Notes: generated from the letters alone by a model not told the origin. DNA of 64,000 nt from Algoriphagus pacificus (GCF_017254845.1 NZ_JAFKCU010000002.1:930001-994000); one strand, 5' to 3'; positions 25,144 through 34,471 are shown, numbered from the stretch's first letter. Program-made: numbers and translations.

Positions 25144-26343
25144 ATGTTTAGAAGAGTACTGTCAGTTTGTTTGTTAGCTAGTTTGCTTCTGGCATTTTCC
25201 AAGTCTTATAGTCAATCTGCCCCGATTGATACTTTCCGGGTGGAGCAATCTCCCTATTTGCTTTTGGATAAAGGCCTGCAATACCGGATCACAAAAGCTA
25301 TCAATAGCATGTATGACTTTAACTTTCCGGTGGCAGAGCGTGATTTTGCTGTCATAGCATATCAGTACCCAGATCATCCATTACCGGATTTTTTGATGGC
25401 TTTAGGCTATTGGTGGAGGATTGAAGTAGATGTGACAAATGAAAAGTATGATGATATTTTTATCCGATATCTGGATCGAGCCATTGAGAAAGCAGAGGAT
25501 TTATTCGATGAGGATGAAACAAACAAAGAAGCGGCATTCTTCTTAGCTGCTGGCTACGGTTTTCAAAGTAGGTTGTATTCTGAGCGTAAGAGTTGGACAA
25601 AAGCTGCTTGGGCAGGAAGGAATGCCTTAAAATACATGGAATTGAGCAGGGGAGAAGAAGAGTTTAATCCAGAATTGCTCTTGGGAGATGCCTTGTTTAA
25701 TTATTTTTCTGTTTGGATCCCTGATAACTATCCATTGCTAAAACCTGTCATGGCTTTGTTTCCAAAAGGAAATAAAGAACTGGGCTTGCAACAATTAGAG
25801 CAAGTGGCTTCCAATGCCTTCTATACGAGAGTAGAAGCACAATATTTTCTTTTTAGATTATATGCTTCTGAAGAAAAGAAGCCTTACGAAGCATTAAGAA
25901 TATCAGAATATCTGAATTCAAAATTCCCGAATAATCCCTATTTCCATAGATCTTATGCCCGCCACCTCTACACAGTTGGAAGATGGACAGAAGCATTAAA
26001 CCAATCTTTGGAAATCCTAGATAGAATTGATGCAAAGCAGGTTGGTTATGAAGCCAACAGTGGAAGGTATGCTTCCTTTTATGCAGCTGAATACTATAGA
26101 AGAGTAGGAGACATGGCAGAGGCCAAAAAGTATTATCTCAAAACAATTTCTTATGGTGAGGAATCCGAATCTCAGGAAAGCGGATATTATTTACATGCCT
26201 TAGTGCAATTAGGAAAAATGGAAACTGCGGCGGGAAATAAGGCTTTAGCCAAGAAATATTTTAAAGAAGTAAAAAGATACGCAAAGCGAAAACACCCCGC
26301 TCATCAGGAAGCTAGGGATTTCATCAAAAAGAATAAACTTTAA
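25144..26343 (+). CDS. Secreted tetratricopeptide-repeat protein
   Basis: 399 aa. A signal peptide (MFRRVLSVCLLASLLLAFSKSYSQS, cleavage after YSQ) is followed by an alpha-helical protein with TPR-like pairs throughout, clearest at about 45-90 (INSMYDFNFPVAERDFAVIAYQYPDHPLP) and 320-385 (YYRRVGDMAEAKKYYLKTIS, then GNKALAKKYFKEVKRYAKRKHP). TPRs mediate protein contacts; this one is presumably periplasmic. No enzyme domain is seen. The next gene, an Lrp regulator, lies 208 bp on and has its own promoter. Confidence 0.8.
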   Translation: MFRRVLSVCLLASLLLAFSKSYSQSAPIDTFRVEQSPYLLLDKGLQYRITKAINSMYDFNFPVAERDFAVIAYQYPDHPLPDFLMALGYWWRIEVDVTNEKYDDIFIRYLDRAIEKAEDLFDEDETNKEAAFFLAAGYGFQSRLYSERKSWTKAAWAGRNALKYMELSRGEEEFNPELLLGDALFNYFSVWIPDNYPLLKPVMALFPKGNKELGLQQLEQVASNAFYTRVEAQYFLFRLYASEEKKPYEALRISEYLNSKFPNNPYFHRSYARHLYTVGRWTEALNQSLEILDRIDAKQVGYEANSGRYASFYAAEYYRRVGDMAEAKKYYLKTISYGEESESQESGYYLHALVQLGKMETAAGNKALAKKYFKEVKRYAKRKHPAHQEARDFIKKNKL

Positions 26344-26512
26344 ATTAATTTCTCTCGTATTTTGAATTTGAGACAGGAGATAATTTGAATTTTTTTGAGG
26401 GACTGAGGGATTTTAAAAGGAATCTTCGCTAAAATCCTTAGTTTTATTAATAAAATTTCGAATCCAACGATTAAAATCTTTTGAATCGCTTTAAAATTTT
26501 CATCAAATATTA

Positions 26513-26520
26513 TAATTTTG
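26513..26520 (+). promoter_or_regulatory. -7 element of the lrp/asnC promoter (TAATTTTG)
   Basis: Perfect TAnnTTTG 31 bp before the ATG at 26552, in a 208-bp AT-rich gap in which nothing else was found. Confidence 0.5.
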
Positions 26521-26551
26521 CACCACATAAAATTTTGTAAAAACAGGGATC

Positions 26552-27034
26552 ATGGATAATAGCGTAAGAATAAAATTTGATAAAATAGATAGAAGAATCC
26601 TGGAAATTCTTCAGGCAAATGCTAAAATCACGAACGCTCAACTTTCTAAAGATATTGGTCTTTCTCCAGCTCCTACCTTAGAGCGAGTAAAGAAATTAGA
26701 ACAGTCTGGAATCATTAAAAGCTATCACGCTAAATTGGATCCTGAAAAAATAGGTCTTGGGGTAAGTACATTTGTATTGGTAAGTTTGATTGGCCACAAC
26801 AAAGGAAATATTGATGCTTTCATGAAAGAAATCAATGGTATTCCTGAAGTGATTGAATGTCATCACATCACCGGTACTGGAGATTTTATCCTTAAAATTA
26901 TTTCTAAGGATATTACAGCATATCAGAAATTGATGTTGGAGAAGGTTTCAGAAATCAAAGAAGTTGACTCAATGCAGTCAATGGTGATTTTATCTACCTT
27001 CAAAGATTCAAAAGTATTGCCTATCCCGGCATAA
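26552..27034 (+). CDS. Lrp/AsnC-family transcriptional regulator
   Basis: 160 aa. An N-terminal winged-helix domain (about 10-60) with the family's DRRILEILQANAKITNAQLSKDIGLSPAPTLERVKKLEQSGII (in parts) is followed by the RAM/AsnC ligand-binding domain (about 70-150) with IPEVIECHHITGTGDFILKI. These regulators sense amino acids and form octamers. The target is not clear from context. A terminator with a GAAA tetraloop ends the unit. Confidence 0.93.
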   Translation: MDNSVRIKFDKIDRRILEILQANAKITNAQLSKDIGLSPAPTLERVKKLEQSGIIKSYHAKLDPEKIGLGVSTFVLVSLIGHNKGNIDAFMKEINGIPEVIECHHITGTGDFILKIISKDITAYQKLMLEKVSEIKEVDSMQSMVILSTFKDSKVLPIPA

Positions 27035-27054
27035 GATTTAAATGCATAAATTTT

Positions 27055-27084
27055 AAGGGTTGGCGAAAGTCAACCCTTTTTTTT
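27055..27084 (+). terminator. Terminator after the lrp/asnC gene
   Basis: AAGGGTTGGC (27055-27064), loop GAAA, GTCAACCCTT (27069-27078) and a T8 tract. Confidence 0.92.
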
Positions 27085-27091
27085 TAAGATT

Positions 27092-27634
27092 ATGGAAAAC
27101 AACCCTTGGCAAACCAAAAGCAAAAAGGAGATTTATGATAATCCTTGGATTCGTGTAGAAGAGCATCAGGTATTGAATCCTGCAGGAAATCAGGGAATCT
27201 ATGGAAAGGTGCATTTTAAAAATAAGGCACTGGGAATTATTCCTATTGATGCAGAAGGAAATACTTGGCTAGTTGGCCAGTATAGATATCCTTTGGATGA
27301 ATACTCCTGGGAAATACCAATGGGCGGAGGTTTGATAGGGAAGTCTGTGCTTGAAAGTGCTCAAAGAGAATTAAAGGAGGAAACAGGCTTGGTTGCTGAG
27401 AAATGGGAGGAAATTTTACGGATCCATACTTCAAATTCAGTGACGGATGAGGAAGGGTTAGTCTATTTAGCTCAAGATTTGACGCAGTTGGAAACCGAAC
27501 ATGAAGAAACTGAAGTACTGAAAATCAAAAAACTTCCATTTTCTGAAGCTGTACAGATGGTAATGGATGGGGAGATAACAGATGGAATTAGTATCGCCGG
27601 TATTTTAAAAGTTGCCCGTATTTTGGGTAAATAA
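27092..27634 (+). CDS. Nudix hydrolase, ADP-ribose pyrophosphatase-like
   Basis: 180 aa. The layout (N-terminal strands, then VGQYRYPLDEYSWEIPMGGG) is that of ADP-ribose / nucleotide-sugar pyrophosphatases. The Nudix box is GGGLIGKSVLESAQRELKEE plus TGL at about residues 76-98. The catalytic RELxEExG part is intact, but the first Glu of the box (G-x5-E) is a Lys here. The gene starts 8 bp after the upstream terminator and is 3 bp before the MATE gene, so these two are co-transcribed. Hydrolysis of ADP-ribose is likely but not proven. Confidence 0.85.
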   Translation: MENNPWQTKSKKEIYDNPWIRVEEHQVLNPAGNQGIYGKVHFKNKALGIIPIDAEGNTWLVGQYRYPLDEYSWEIPMGGGLIGKSVLESAQRELKEETGLVAEKWEEILRIHTSNSVTDEEGLVYLAQDLTQLETEHEETEVLKIKKLPFSEAVQMVMDGEITDGISIAGILKVARILGK

Positions 27635-27637
27635 GAA

Positions 27638-28996
27638 ATGACAATAAAAGATCACTTCAAGATTACTTTTAACCTCGCTTTGCCTGTAATGCTCAGTCAA
27701 TTAGGCCAAGTATCTGTAGGCGTGGCAGATTCCATGATGGTGGGACAGCTTGGGGCTTTACCTTTAGCTGCTTCATCTTTAGGGAATAGCATTTTTTTCG
27801 TCATCCTGATGTTTGGAATGGGAGTTTCCATGGGTATTACACCATTGGTATCTGTTGCAGAAGGAAAGGGGAAAGCCAAAAGGATTTCTAACCTTTTCCA
27901 GCATGGCTTATGGATTAATATTGGGATTAGCCTTTTGTTGACAATCGCAGTTATCGGCCTGTCTCAAGGCTTACATTTTTTAGATCAGCCTGAGGAAGTT
28001 GTCACATTGACGATTCCTTATTTGTTGGTGATCACGGCATCCTTGTTTCCATTTATGATCTTCCAGACTTTCAAGCAGTTTGCAGAAGGGATGTCTCAAA
28101 CAAAGCAAGCCATGTACATTACCATTTTTTGCAATTTGGTCAATGTCTTTTTGAATTGGGTTTTGATATTTGGTGAATTGGGAGCACCTGAAATGGGACT
28201 GATGGGTGCTGGTTGGGCCACATTAATTTCTAGAATTTTGATGCCTATCATGATGGGTTGGTATGTTTTGAAATCCAAAAGATACCAAGCTTATCAATTG
28301 AAAATGAATTTGAAAAATTGGAGCCTACCTATGTTTAGCAGGATTCTGAATGTCGGAATTCCAACAGGTTTTCAATACATTTTTGAAGTAAGTGCCTTTA
28401 GTTCAGCCGCAATTATGATGGGTTGGCTAGGTGTGAATGCCCTAGCAGGCCACCAGATTGCTATCAACCTTGCCTCAATCAGTTACATGATGGCAGCAGG
28501 ACTTTCCACAGCAGGTATGATTCGGGTAAGTAATCAGATCGGGCGAGGTAATTTCAAAGCCATGAAAGAAGCTGGACTTGTGGTTTATGCTATGGCTATG
28601 GTTTTTATGTTTACTACAGCTGTAATCTTTATCAGCTTCAGAGAGTTTTTACCAACCCTTTACATTGATGATCCAGACGTCATCTCTCTTTCAGCTTCCT
28701 TGCTAATTATTGCAGGGCTTTTTCAGCTTTCAGATGGTGCACAAGTAATAGGATTGGGTGTACTTAGGGGGATGGAGGACGTGAAAGTTCCAACTTTGGT
28801 CACATTAATTGCCTATTGGGTAATTGGCTTGCCTTTGGGATATGTTCTTGCTTTTGAATTCGGATTTGCTGAAAAAGGAATTTGGTATGGACTATTGATA
28901 GGTCTTTCGATTACTGCATTCTTGCTTTATTTCAGATTCCGCAAATTGAGTGCGATCAGAATTGATCAATCTAAGCCTGTGGTCCCTGTAGTTTGA
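27638..28996 (+). CDS. MATE-family multidrug efflux transporter
   Basis: 452 aa, 12 membrane helices in two pseudo-symmetric halves. N-terminal LALPVMLSQLGQVSVGVADSMMVGQLG (in parts) and the second-half AGHQIAINLASISYMMAAGLSTAGMIRVSNQIGRG are typical of the NorM/DinF branch. These export cationic drugs in exchange for Na+ or H+. The gene is directly after the Nudix gene (3-bp gap). Confidence 0.92.
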   Translation: MTIKDHFKITFNLALPVMLSQLGQVSVGVADSMMVGQLGALPLAASSLGNSIFFVILMFGMGVSMGITPLVSVAEGKGKAKRISNLFQHGLWINIGISLLLTIAVIGLSQGLHFLDQPEEVVTLTIPYLLVITASLFPFMIFQTFKQFAEGMSQTKQAMYITIFCNLVNVFLNWVLIFGELGAPEMGLMGAGWATLISRILMPIMMGWYVLKSKRYQAYQLKMNLKNWSLPMFSRILNVGIPTGFQYIFEVSAFSSAAIMMGWLGVNALAGHQIAINLASISYMMAAGLSTAGMIRVSNQIGRGNFKAMKEAGLVVYAMAMVFMFTTAVIFISFREFLPTLYIDDPDVISLSASLLIIAGLFQLSDGAQVIGLGVLRGMEDVKVPTLVTLIAYWVIGLPLGYVLAFEFGFAEKGIWYGLLIGLSITAFLLYFRFRKLSAIRIDQSKPVVPVV

Positions 28997-29058
28997 CCTT
29001 TCTTTTTAAAATTGGTCTTTAAAAATGATTTTAAGATTATATTCAGGGATTAAACTTC

Positions 29059-30417
29059 ATGGATATGATCAAAAAATTACTCACTCTTTCCCTTTCTATT
29101 TTACTTTTTCAAAATCTTCTTGCTCAGGATTTTGCTGTTTTGACCCAGCGCGAACAGGCAGATGTGATTGATAGCTGGCTAGACGATAGAATTACCAACC
29201 TCCTTCCCCAATTGATGACCGAAACGGGGATTGATATGTGGGTTGTTATTTCTAGGGAATACAACGAAGATCCAGTGATCCGAAAATTGCTTCCTGCAAC
29301 TTGGATGGCTGCTCGAAGAAGAACCATTTTGGTGATGTATCAACCGAGTCCAAATGCAAAAGTTGAAACTTATGCAGTGGCACGATATGACGTTGGAAAA
29401 GCTTTTAAAAGAGCTTGGGATCCAGAAAACCAACCAGATCAATGGGAGGCATTAATGGACTTGATCAAATCCAAAAATCCCAAGAAGATCGGGTTGAATT
29501 ACGCAAAAGATTACGGTCATGCGGATGGCTTGACAATGAATGAGTATCAGATTTTTCATGATTACCTTCCAGAAAACCTGAAAGAAAAGATCGTATCAGC
29601 CCAAACTTTGGCAGTAAGATGGTTGGAAACAAGAACTGAAGCCGAAATGGCAACTTACCGTCACATTCAGGAAATCGCTCATCAAATCGTGCAACAGGGA
29701 CTTTCTGAGCAAGTAATCACTCCTGGGGTAACTACCACAGATGATGTGGTTTGGTGGTATAGAGAGAAGATAAAGTCCTTGAAACTGGATACATGGTTTC
29801 ATCCTTCTGTGGATATTCAGAGACCAGATCCGAGTTCTCAAGAAGCCAATCGTTCCTTTGCAAGTAAGCCTGACTCACAGGTAATTATGCCTGGAGATCT
29901 CTTGCATATTGATTTTGGAATTACCTATCTCAGACTCAATACAGACACACAAGAAATGGCATACGTGTTAAAATTGGGTGAAACAGAGGTTCCTGCTTAT
30001 TTGCAAAAAGCTTTCGAAGCAGGAAATCGCGTTCAGGATTTGTTGACACAGAATTTTGTAGCTGGAAGAACCGGGAATGAAATCCTTAGAGAAACCAGGA
30101 AAATGATGGATGCAGAGGGTATAAAAGGAAGTGTCTACACGCATCCATTAGGTTATTATGGACATTCCGCTGGACCAACTATCGGGATGTGGGATAACCA
30201 AGGTGACACACCTGGAGCTGGTGATTTTCCTTTGCATGCAAGCACAGGTTATGCAATTGAATTGAATGCGGTGGTATTTGTGAAAGAATGGAATAAAGAA
30301 GTAAGAATTATGCTGGAAGAAGGAGCATATTTTGACGGGCAAAAAGTAATTTACTATAATGGAAGACAGAAGAAAATCTTAGCAATTCCTAGACCTACTG
30401 GATATTTGGGGCATTAG
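29059..30417 (+). CDS. Secreted M24-family metallopeptidase (Xaa-Pro aminopeptidase-like)
   Basis: 452 aa. A signal peptide (MIKKLLTLSLSILLFQNLLAQD) is followed by a creatinase-like N-domain (about 25-200) and the pita-bread M24 domain (about 205-445). Ligand-type residues appear in HIDFGITYLRLNTDTQEM (two Asp), HPLGYYGHSAGPTIGMW (His) and IMLEEGAYFDG (Glu). Members remove X-Pro or act as creatinases. The gene overlaps the convergent MFS gene by 23 bp at the 3' end, and no terminator separates them. The spacing from the MATE gene (62 bp) leaves operon membership open. Confidence 0.85.
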   Translation: MDMIKKLLTLSLSILLFQNLLAQDFAVLTQREQADVIDSWLDDRITNLLPQLMTETGIDMWVVISREYNEDPVIRKLLPATWMAARRRTILVMYQPSPNAKVETYAVARYDVGKAFKRAWDPENQPDQWEALMDLIKSKNPKKIGLNYAKDYGHADGLTMNEYQIFHDYLPENLKEKIVSAQTLAVRWLETRTEAEMATYRHIQEIAHQIVQQGLSEQVITPGVTTTDDVVWWYREKIKSLKLDTWFHPSVDIQRPDPSSQEANRSFASKPDSQVIMPGDLLHIDFGITYLRLNTDTQEMAYVLKLGETEVPAYLQKAFEAGNRVQDLLTQNFVAGRTGNEILRETRKMMDAEGIKGSVYTHPLGYYGHSAGPTIGMWDNQGDTPGAGDFPLHASTGYAIELNAVVFVKEWNKEVRIMLEEGAYFDGQKVIYYNGRQKKILAIPRPTGYLGH

Positions 30418-31591
30418 GATTTTTTTTCAGCGTCCCATTTTTTTCTGCAAAAAGCAAAAGAATAAATGCTGTAGTAGCAAAACCTGCAGCGGTCAAAAAA
30501 ACGAGGTAAAAGTTCTCTGGCTGATTGGAAAACAAAAAGCCAGAGACAATTGCCCCGATTCCAATCCCAGCTTCCAAAGCTATATACATCGTAGCGAGTG
30601 CTCTTCCCCTGAATTTGTCCAGCGATAAGTCAACTACCCAAGCTGCAACAGTTGGACTATACATTCCCACTGCAGAACCAAAAAGGACTGCAGAAAATAA
30701 CAACCAATTCTTACTGTCCGAAAAAGCGATGGTAATCATGGCTAATACCATGATTAGACTTGCGACTCTTAAGACAGGAATCCTTCCAAAACGATCCGAG
30801 GTTCTTCCAGCCAAAAGTCTGATGCCAAGGGATGAAATAGTAAATACAGCGAAGAAAAGTCCTTTATTTTGAATCCCTAAATGAACGGAAAAGTCTGGGA
30901 TGATAGTCAATACTGTGCCAAAGGAAAAGACACAAAGAAATAGCACAATTGAAGGTAGAATAACCCTTTTTTCAATTATCTCCTCCTTTTTTAACTTAAA
31001 TAAGCTGAGAGACAATTTTTCCTTTTCTTGGAGAGTTTCTTTAAGCCTGATCAAAATTAAAATAGATAGGATAGCGGTAAAGGCAGAGGTGTAAAACAAG
31101 TAATCGATGGGCCATACCGTGGCTATCCAACCTCCAATGGCAGGGCCAGCAGCCATTCCCAAAGAGCTAAAAAGTGACTGAAGCCCCATTGCTTCGCCTC
31201 TTTTTTGGAAGGGAATTATATCTGCCACATAAGCAGAAATCCCAGTAGGAGTAAAACCAGTAGAGAAACCATGAAGGAATCGAAGGAATAAAAATCCTCC
31301 AACAAAAGCTAAGAGGGGATATAGCAAACCAGCCACAAAACAAACTGAAGCCCCAAAAATCATTACTGGGATTCTACCGATTTTATCAGCCAATTTCCCA
31401 CTAAAAGGTCTGGAAAGTCCTGCCGATAACGTGAATAAAGAGATGATAAATCCTTTGTAATCACCACCACCCATTGAACTCAGATAAGCGGGAAGCTCAG
31501 GGATGATCATATTGAAAGAAGAAAAAAATAAAAATGAGCTCAAGCATAAGAGCAAAAAATCAACCGTAAGGAAAGAGGGGACGAATCTCAT
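30395..31591 (-). CDS. MFS transporter (drug-efflux type)
   Basis: 398 aa with 12 helices. The loop 2-3 motif GLSRPFSGKLADKIGRIPVM (motif A, about 57-76) and its second-half counterpart IRLLAGRTSDRFGRIPVL show the MFS fold; TetA/Bcr-like. Substrate unknown. The 3' end overlaps the convergent M24 gene by 23 bp. It lies 49 bp downstream of the prfB stop but behind a terminator, so it probably has its own promoter. Confidence 0.88.
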   Translation of the reverse strand: MRFVPSFLTVDFLLLCLSSFLFFSSFNMIIPELPAYLSSMGGGDYKGFIISLFTLSAGLSRPFSGKLADKIGRIPVMIFGASVCFVAGLLYPLLAFVGGFLFLRFLHGFSTGFTPTGISAYVADIIPFQKRGEAMGLQSLFSSLGMAAGPAIGGWIATVWPIDYLFYTSAFTAILSILILIRLKETLQEKEKLSLSLFKLKKEEIIEKRVILPSIVLFLCVFSFGTVLTIIPDFSVHLGIQNKGLFFAVFTISSLGIRLLAGRTSDRFGRIPVLRVASLIMVLAMITIAFSDSKNWLLFSAVLFGSAVGMYSPTVAAWVVDLSLDKFRGRALATMYIALEAGIGIGAIVSGFLFSNQPENFYLVFLTAAGFATTAFILLLFAEKNGTLKKNPNAPNIQ

Positions 31592-31608
31592 TGATGGGTC
31601 AAAATAAG

Positions 31609-31637
31609 AAAAGGCCGGAAATTAAATCCGACCTTTT
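31609..31637 (-). terminator. Terminator after prfB
   Basis: AAAAGGCCGGA (31609-31619) pairs with TCCGACCTTTT (31627-31637) except one C-A mismatch; 7-nt loop; T-rich on the minus strand. Directly after the prfB stop at 31640. Confidence 0.78.
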
Positions 31638-31639
31638 AA

Positions 31640-32741
31640 TTAATCATTATTTGCTTCTTCCTCACTTTGAGCCAGTAAATAGGCTTTCATGAATTCATTC
31701 AAACCACCGTCTAGCACGTGCTGCGTGTCTGAGGTTTCATGACCTGTTCTGGCATCTTTCACCAATTTATAGGGGTGAAGAACGTAGTTTCTGATTTGAG
31801 AACCGAAGTCAACTCGAAGTTTGGAAGACTCAATTTTGGCGATTTCAGCATTTCGCTTTTCTACCTCCAATTGATACAATCTTGATTTCAACATCTGCAT
31901 TGCTTTCTCCCGGTTTGCAAGCTGAGATCGCTCAATCTGACAGACTACCACAATTCCAGTTGGTTTATGCGTCAGCTGAACTTTGGTTTCTACTTTGTTG
32001 ACATTCTGTCCACCAGCTCCGCCTGATCTGGAGGTATGCAATTCAATATCCGCTGGGTTGATGTCGATTTCAATTGAATCATCTACTTCTGGATAAGCAT
32101 AAACTGAAGCAAATGAGGTATGACGACGACCTCCCGAGTCAAATGGTGAAATACGAACCAGTCTATGGACTCCGGTTTCTGATTTCAGAAAACCATAAGC
32201 AAGTGGACCTTCAAATTCAAGTGTACAGGATTTGATACCTGCAACTTCCCCTTGTTGGACATCTACTTCTCGTACTTTGTATCCATTTTTTTCTCCCCAC
32301 ATGATATACATCCTCATGAGGATAGAAGCCCAGTCGTTACTCTCAGTTCCACCAGCGCCAGGGTTGATTTCCAAAACTGCATTGAGCTGATCCTCTTCTG
32401 AGGAAAGCATCTTTTTCAGTTCCAGTTCTTCCACAGCATTTTTAGCTTTTGTAAACTCTTTTTTGATTTCCTCCTCGGAAACTTCGTCCGCACTGTAGAA
32501 TTCATACAGTACCTCTAAGTCTTCGATGATTTTATCCAAGTTTTCAAAAGCTGTGGTCCAGTTCTTTCGAGCCTGAATTTGCTTCATGGTTTTTTCTGCC
32601 TCTTCTGGGTTGTTCCAGAATTCTGGCTGGGCCGAAACGGCCTCAAAATCTTCTATCTCTGCTTTCTTACGATCGTAGTCAAAGATACCTCCTTAAAGCC
32701 GAGGTGCGAGCTTTCAAGTCTTTCAGTTGTTCTGAAGTCAT
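31640..32741 (-). CDS. prfB: Peptide chain release factor 2, with programmed +1 frameshift
   Basis: 366 aa from two frames joined by a +1 shift. The start frame runs from ATG 32741 for 20 codons ([20 protein letters not shown]) to an in-frame TGA at 32681-32679; the second frame resumes at GAC 32680 and runs to 31640 (346 aa). The shift site is AGGAGG-TAT-CTT-TGA-C, the classical RF2 autoregulatory site: a Shine-Dalgarno-like element 3 nt before CTT-TGA. RF2 recognises UAA/UGA; the recognition tripeptide SPF is in [13 protein letters not shown] and the peptidyl-tRNA hydrolysis motif GGQ is in [14 protein letters not shown]. Length equals that of other RF2 proteins. A plain gene caller would start it at 32587 and miss 50 residues. 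Confidence 0.97.
32679..32693 (-). promoter_or_regulatory. Programmed +1 ribosomal frameshift site
   Basis: On the minus strand: AGGAGGTATCTTTGA, with C following. The ribosome slips from CTT to TTT so that TGA is bypassed when RF2 is scarce. This autoregulation is well established for prfB in many bacteria. Confidence 0.95.
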
Positions 32742-32808
32742 CTGTCTAGGTGTGAAATTTAGGCTGCAAAAATCCGAAAAAAAATCTGTTAAAGCTAGAC
32801 TAATACGA

Positions 32809-33315
32809 TTAATCCATCCTCATCAAGATAATTTGTATGTGGTTTCTGCCTTCGTGTTTGAATGTTTTATATCGCAAAGGCAACATAGCCAGCCCAGTAG
32901 CCATTAATATGCCTGAGGTGACACCGACGCCCTTGTCGATAGATACATCACCGTTATGATAAATACTGTTGATCATATCCACAGAAACCAAAATTACTCC
33001 CGCACCCAGAATCAATGAATTCATGGCACGAAGGGTCCGGTTCCTTTTGTCTTTATCACGGATATCTACCTCAACAATGTCGAGTGGAGAAATGATATTT
33101 TCACTCATGTAGATATAATCCTGATCTACTTTTTCAATTACATCTGTAATAAAATACCCAATTTTTTTGCTTTTATAGGTGATCTCTTCACCAGGGTAAT
33201 AGCGGATCTGGGATTTTTGATTTGCTCCTCTTTTCAATAAAATAAAGTCCCTGGATTGAGCAAATGCAATCGTTGAGAAAAGGATAAAAAAAGAAAAAAG
33301 GATCAGTTTTTTCAT
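32809..33315 (-). CDS. Exported protein of unknown function with C-terminal hydrophobic part
   Basis: 168 aa. Signal peptide MKKLILFSFFILFSTIAFAQS. The N-terminal part (about 20-90) is a beta-rich region (ILLKRGANQKSQIRYYPGEEITYKSKKIGY, in parts, then IYMSENIISPLDIVEVDIRDK). The C-terminal part has two hydrophobic segments (LILGAGVILVSVDM and GVTSGILMATGLAML). Not recognised. It is upstream of prfB on the same strand with a 67-bp gap. Homologues seem to be typical small conserved proteins of this phylum, but that is an impression only. Confidence 0.65.
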   Translation of the reverse strand: MKKLILFSFFILFSTIAFAQSRDFILLKRGANQKSQIRYYPGEEITYKSKKIGYFITDVIEKVDQDYIYMSENIISPLDIVEVDIRDKDKRNRTLRAMNSLILGAGVILVSVDMINSIYHNGDVSIDKGVGVTSGILMATGLAMLPLRYKTFKHEGRNHIQIILMRMD

Positions 33316-33370
33316 TTAGCTAATTAAACAATTAATAGTTAGCAAAACAGGGAATTTTTATCAAGAGTAT

Positions 33371-33397
33371 AAAAAAAGCGGGAATTTTGATTCCCGC
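33371..33397 (-). terminator. Terminator after ilvE
   Basis: GCGGGAA (33378-33384) pairs with TTCCCGC (33391-33397), 6-nt loop, followed on the minus strand by T7. It lies 6 bp after the ilvE stop. Confidence 0.9.
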
Positions 33398-33403
33398 CGT
33401 CTG

Positions 33404-34471
33404 TTAAATTTTGATAATCCAATTATGTGGATCAGTTATAGTACCATATTTGATCCCATCCAATTCAGCTAAAACCTTATTGGAAAAGGCATCTGCATTT
33501 TTTGAAGGAAGGATAAAATCTTTTCCGTTGACATTAATCCTTTCGATATGGGCAATGGTCGCTGCAGTTCCAGTTCCAAATGCCTCTTCCAAGGTTCCGT
33601 CAACCAAAGCTTTTTCCAGTTCTCCAACTGTTAAAAATCTCTCTTCTACCGGATGTCCCCAATCTTTTGCCAGTTGCAGAACGGAGTTTCTTGTGATTCC
33701 TTTTAGTATGGTTCCTGAATTGATAGGGGCAGTAATCAATGTTCCATTGATTTTGAACATGACGTTCATTGTACCGCTTTCCTCAATTTTGCTATGACTT
33801 TTTCCATCAGTCCAAAGCAATTGATCGTAACCCGCTTTCTGAGCTTTGAGTGCAGGATAAAGTGACGCAGCATAGTTACCAGCTGTTTTAGCGGCACCTG
33901 TTCCGCCTTCAGTTGCCCGGGTGAATTCAGTTTCTACTTTTACGCTCACCGGTTTGCTATAATAATTTCCTACAGGACAGGTAAAAATGATAAATCTATA
34001 GGTGTCAGAAGGTTTTACACCGATGTAATTATCCATGGCAAACATGAACGGTCTGATGTAAAGCGAAGATCCTTTTGCTGAAGGAACCCATCCTTTGTCC
34101 AATTCTACCAATTGAACCAAACCCTCCATAAAAATTTCCTTTGGAAGAAATGGCATACACATTCTTTCAGCCGATTCATTCATTCTGGCCCAGTTGGCAT
34201 CAGCTCTAAAAACCAACACCTCATCTTGATCATTTCGGTAAGCTTTCAGGCCTTCAAAGATTGATTGACCATAATGAAGCGTTGCATTTGCAGGACTTAA
34301 AACCAAAGGAGCATAAGGTTCAATTCTCAGGTCGGTCCATTCTCCATTCTTGTAATCAGCAACAAACATGTGATCACTGATTGTTTTTCCAAAGACTAGA
34401 TTGGAAAAATCAGTCTGTGAAAGTCTAGAGGAGGTAGTAGTTTGTACCGGGATGGCAAGTGATGTTTTCAT
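33404..34471 (-). CDS. ilvE: Branched-chain amino acid aminotransferase
   Basis: 355 aa, fold-type IV PLP aminotransferase. The length and the TGGAGAAKTAGNYAAS-type segment (GTGAAKTAGNYAASLYPAL) place it in the longer, eukaryotic-like BCAT group, with the Lys of AAK as Schiff-base residue. Other family segments: HYGQSIFEGLKAYR near the N-terminus, MNVMFKINGTLITAP and GTLEEAFGTGTAATI. It interconverts Leu/Ile/Val and their keto acids. It is monocistronic with its own terminator. Confidence 0.93.
   Translation of the reverse strand: MKTSLAIPVQTTTSSRLSQTDFSNLVFGKTISDHMFVADYKNGEWTDLRIEPYAPLVLSPANATLHYGQSIFEGLKAYRNDQDEVLVFRADANWARMNESAERMCMPFLPKEIFMEGLVQLVELDKGWVPSAKGSSLYIRPFMFAMDNYIGVKPSDTYRFIIFTCPVGNYYSKPVSVKVETEFTRATEGGTGAAKTAGNYAASLYPALKAQKAGYDQLLWTDGKSHSKIEESGTMNVMFKINGTLITAPINSGTILKGITRNSVLQLAKDWGHPVEERFLTVGELEKALVDGTLEEAFGTGTAATIAHIERINVNGKDFILPSKNADAFSNKVLAELDGIKYGTITDPHNWIIKI

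Noticed and set aside
26340-26528. 62-codon minus-strand frame between the TPR and lrp genes
   Set aside because: Lys/Ile-rich translation of AT-rich intergenic DNA that contains the lrp -7 element.
31640-32587. prfB as a 315-aa gene starting at 32587
   Set aside because: This leaves out the N-terminal 50 residues; the frameshift site and the upstream 20-codon frame explain the full protein.
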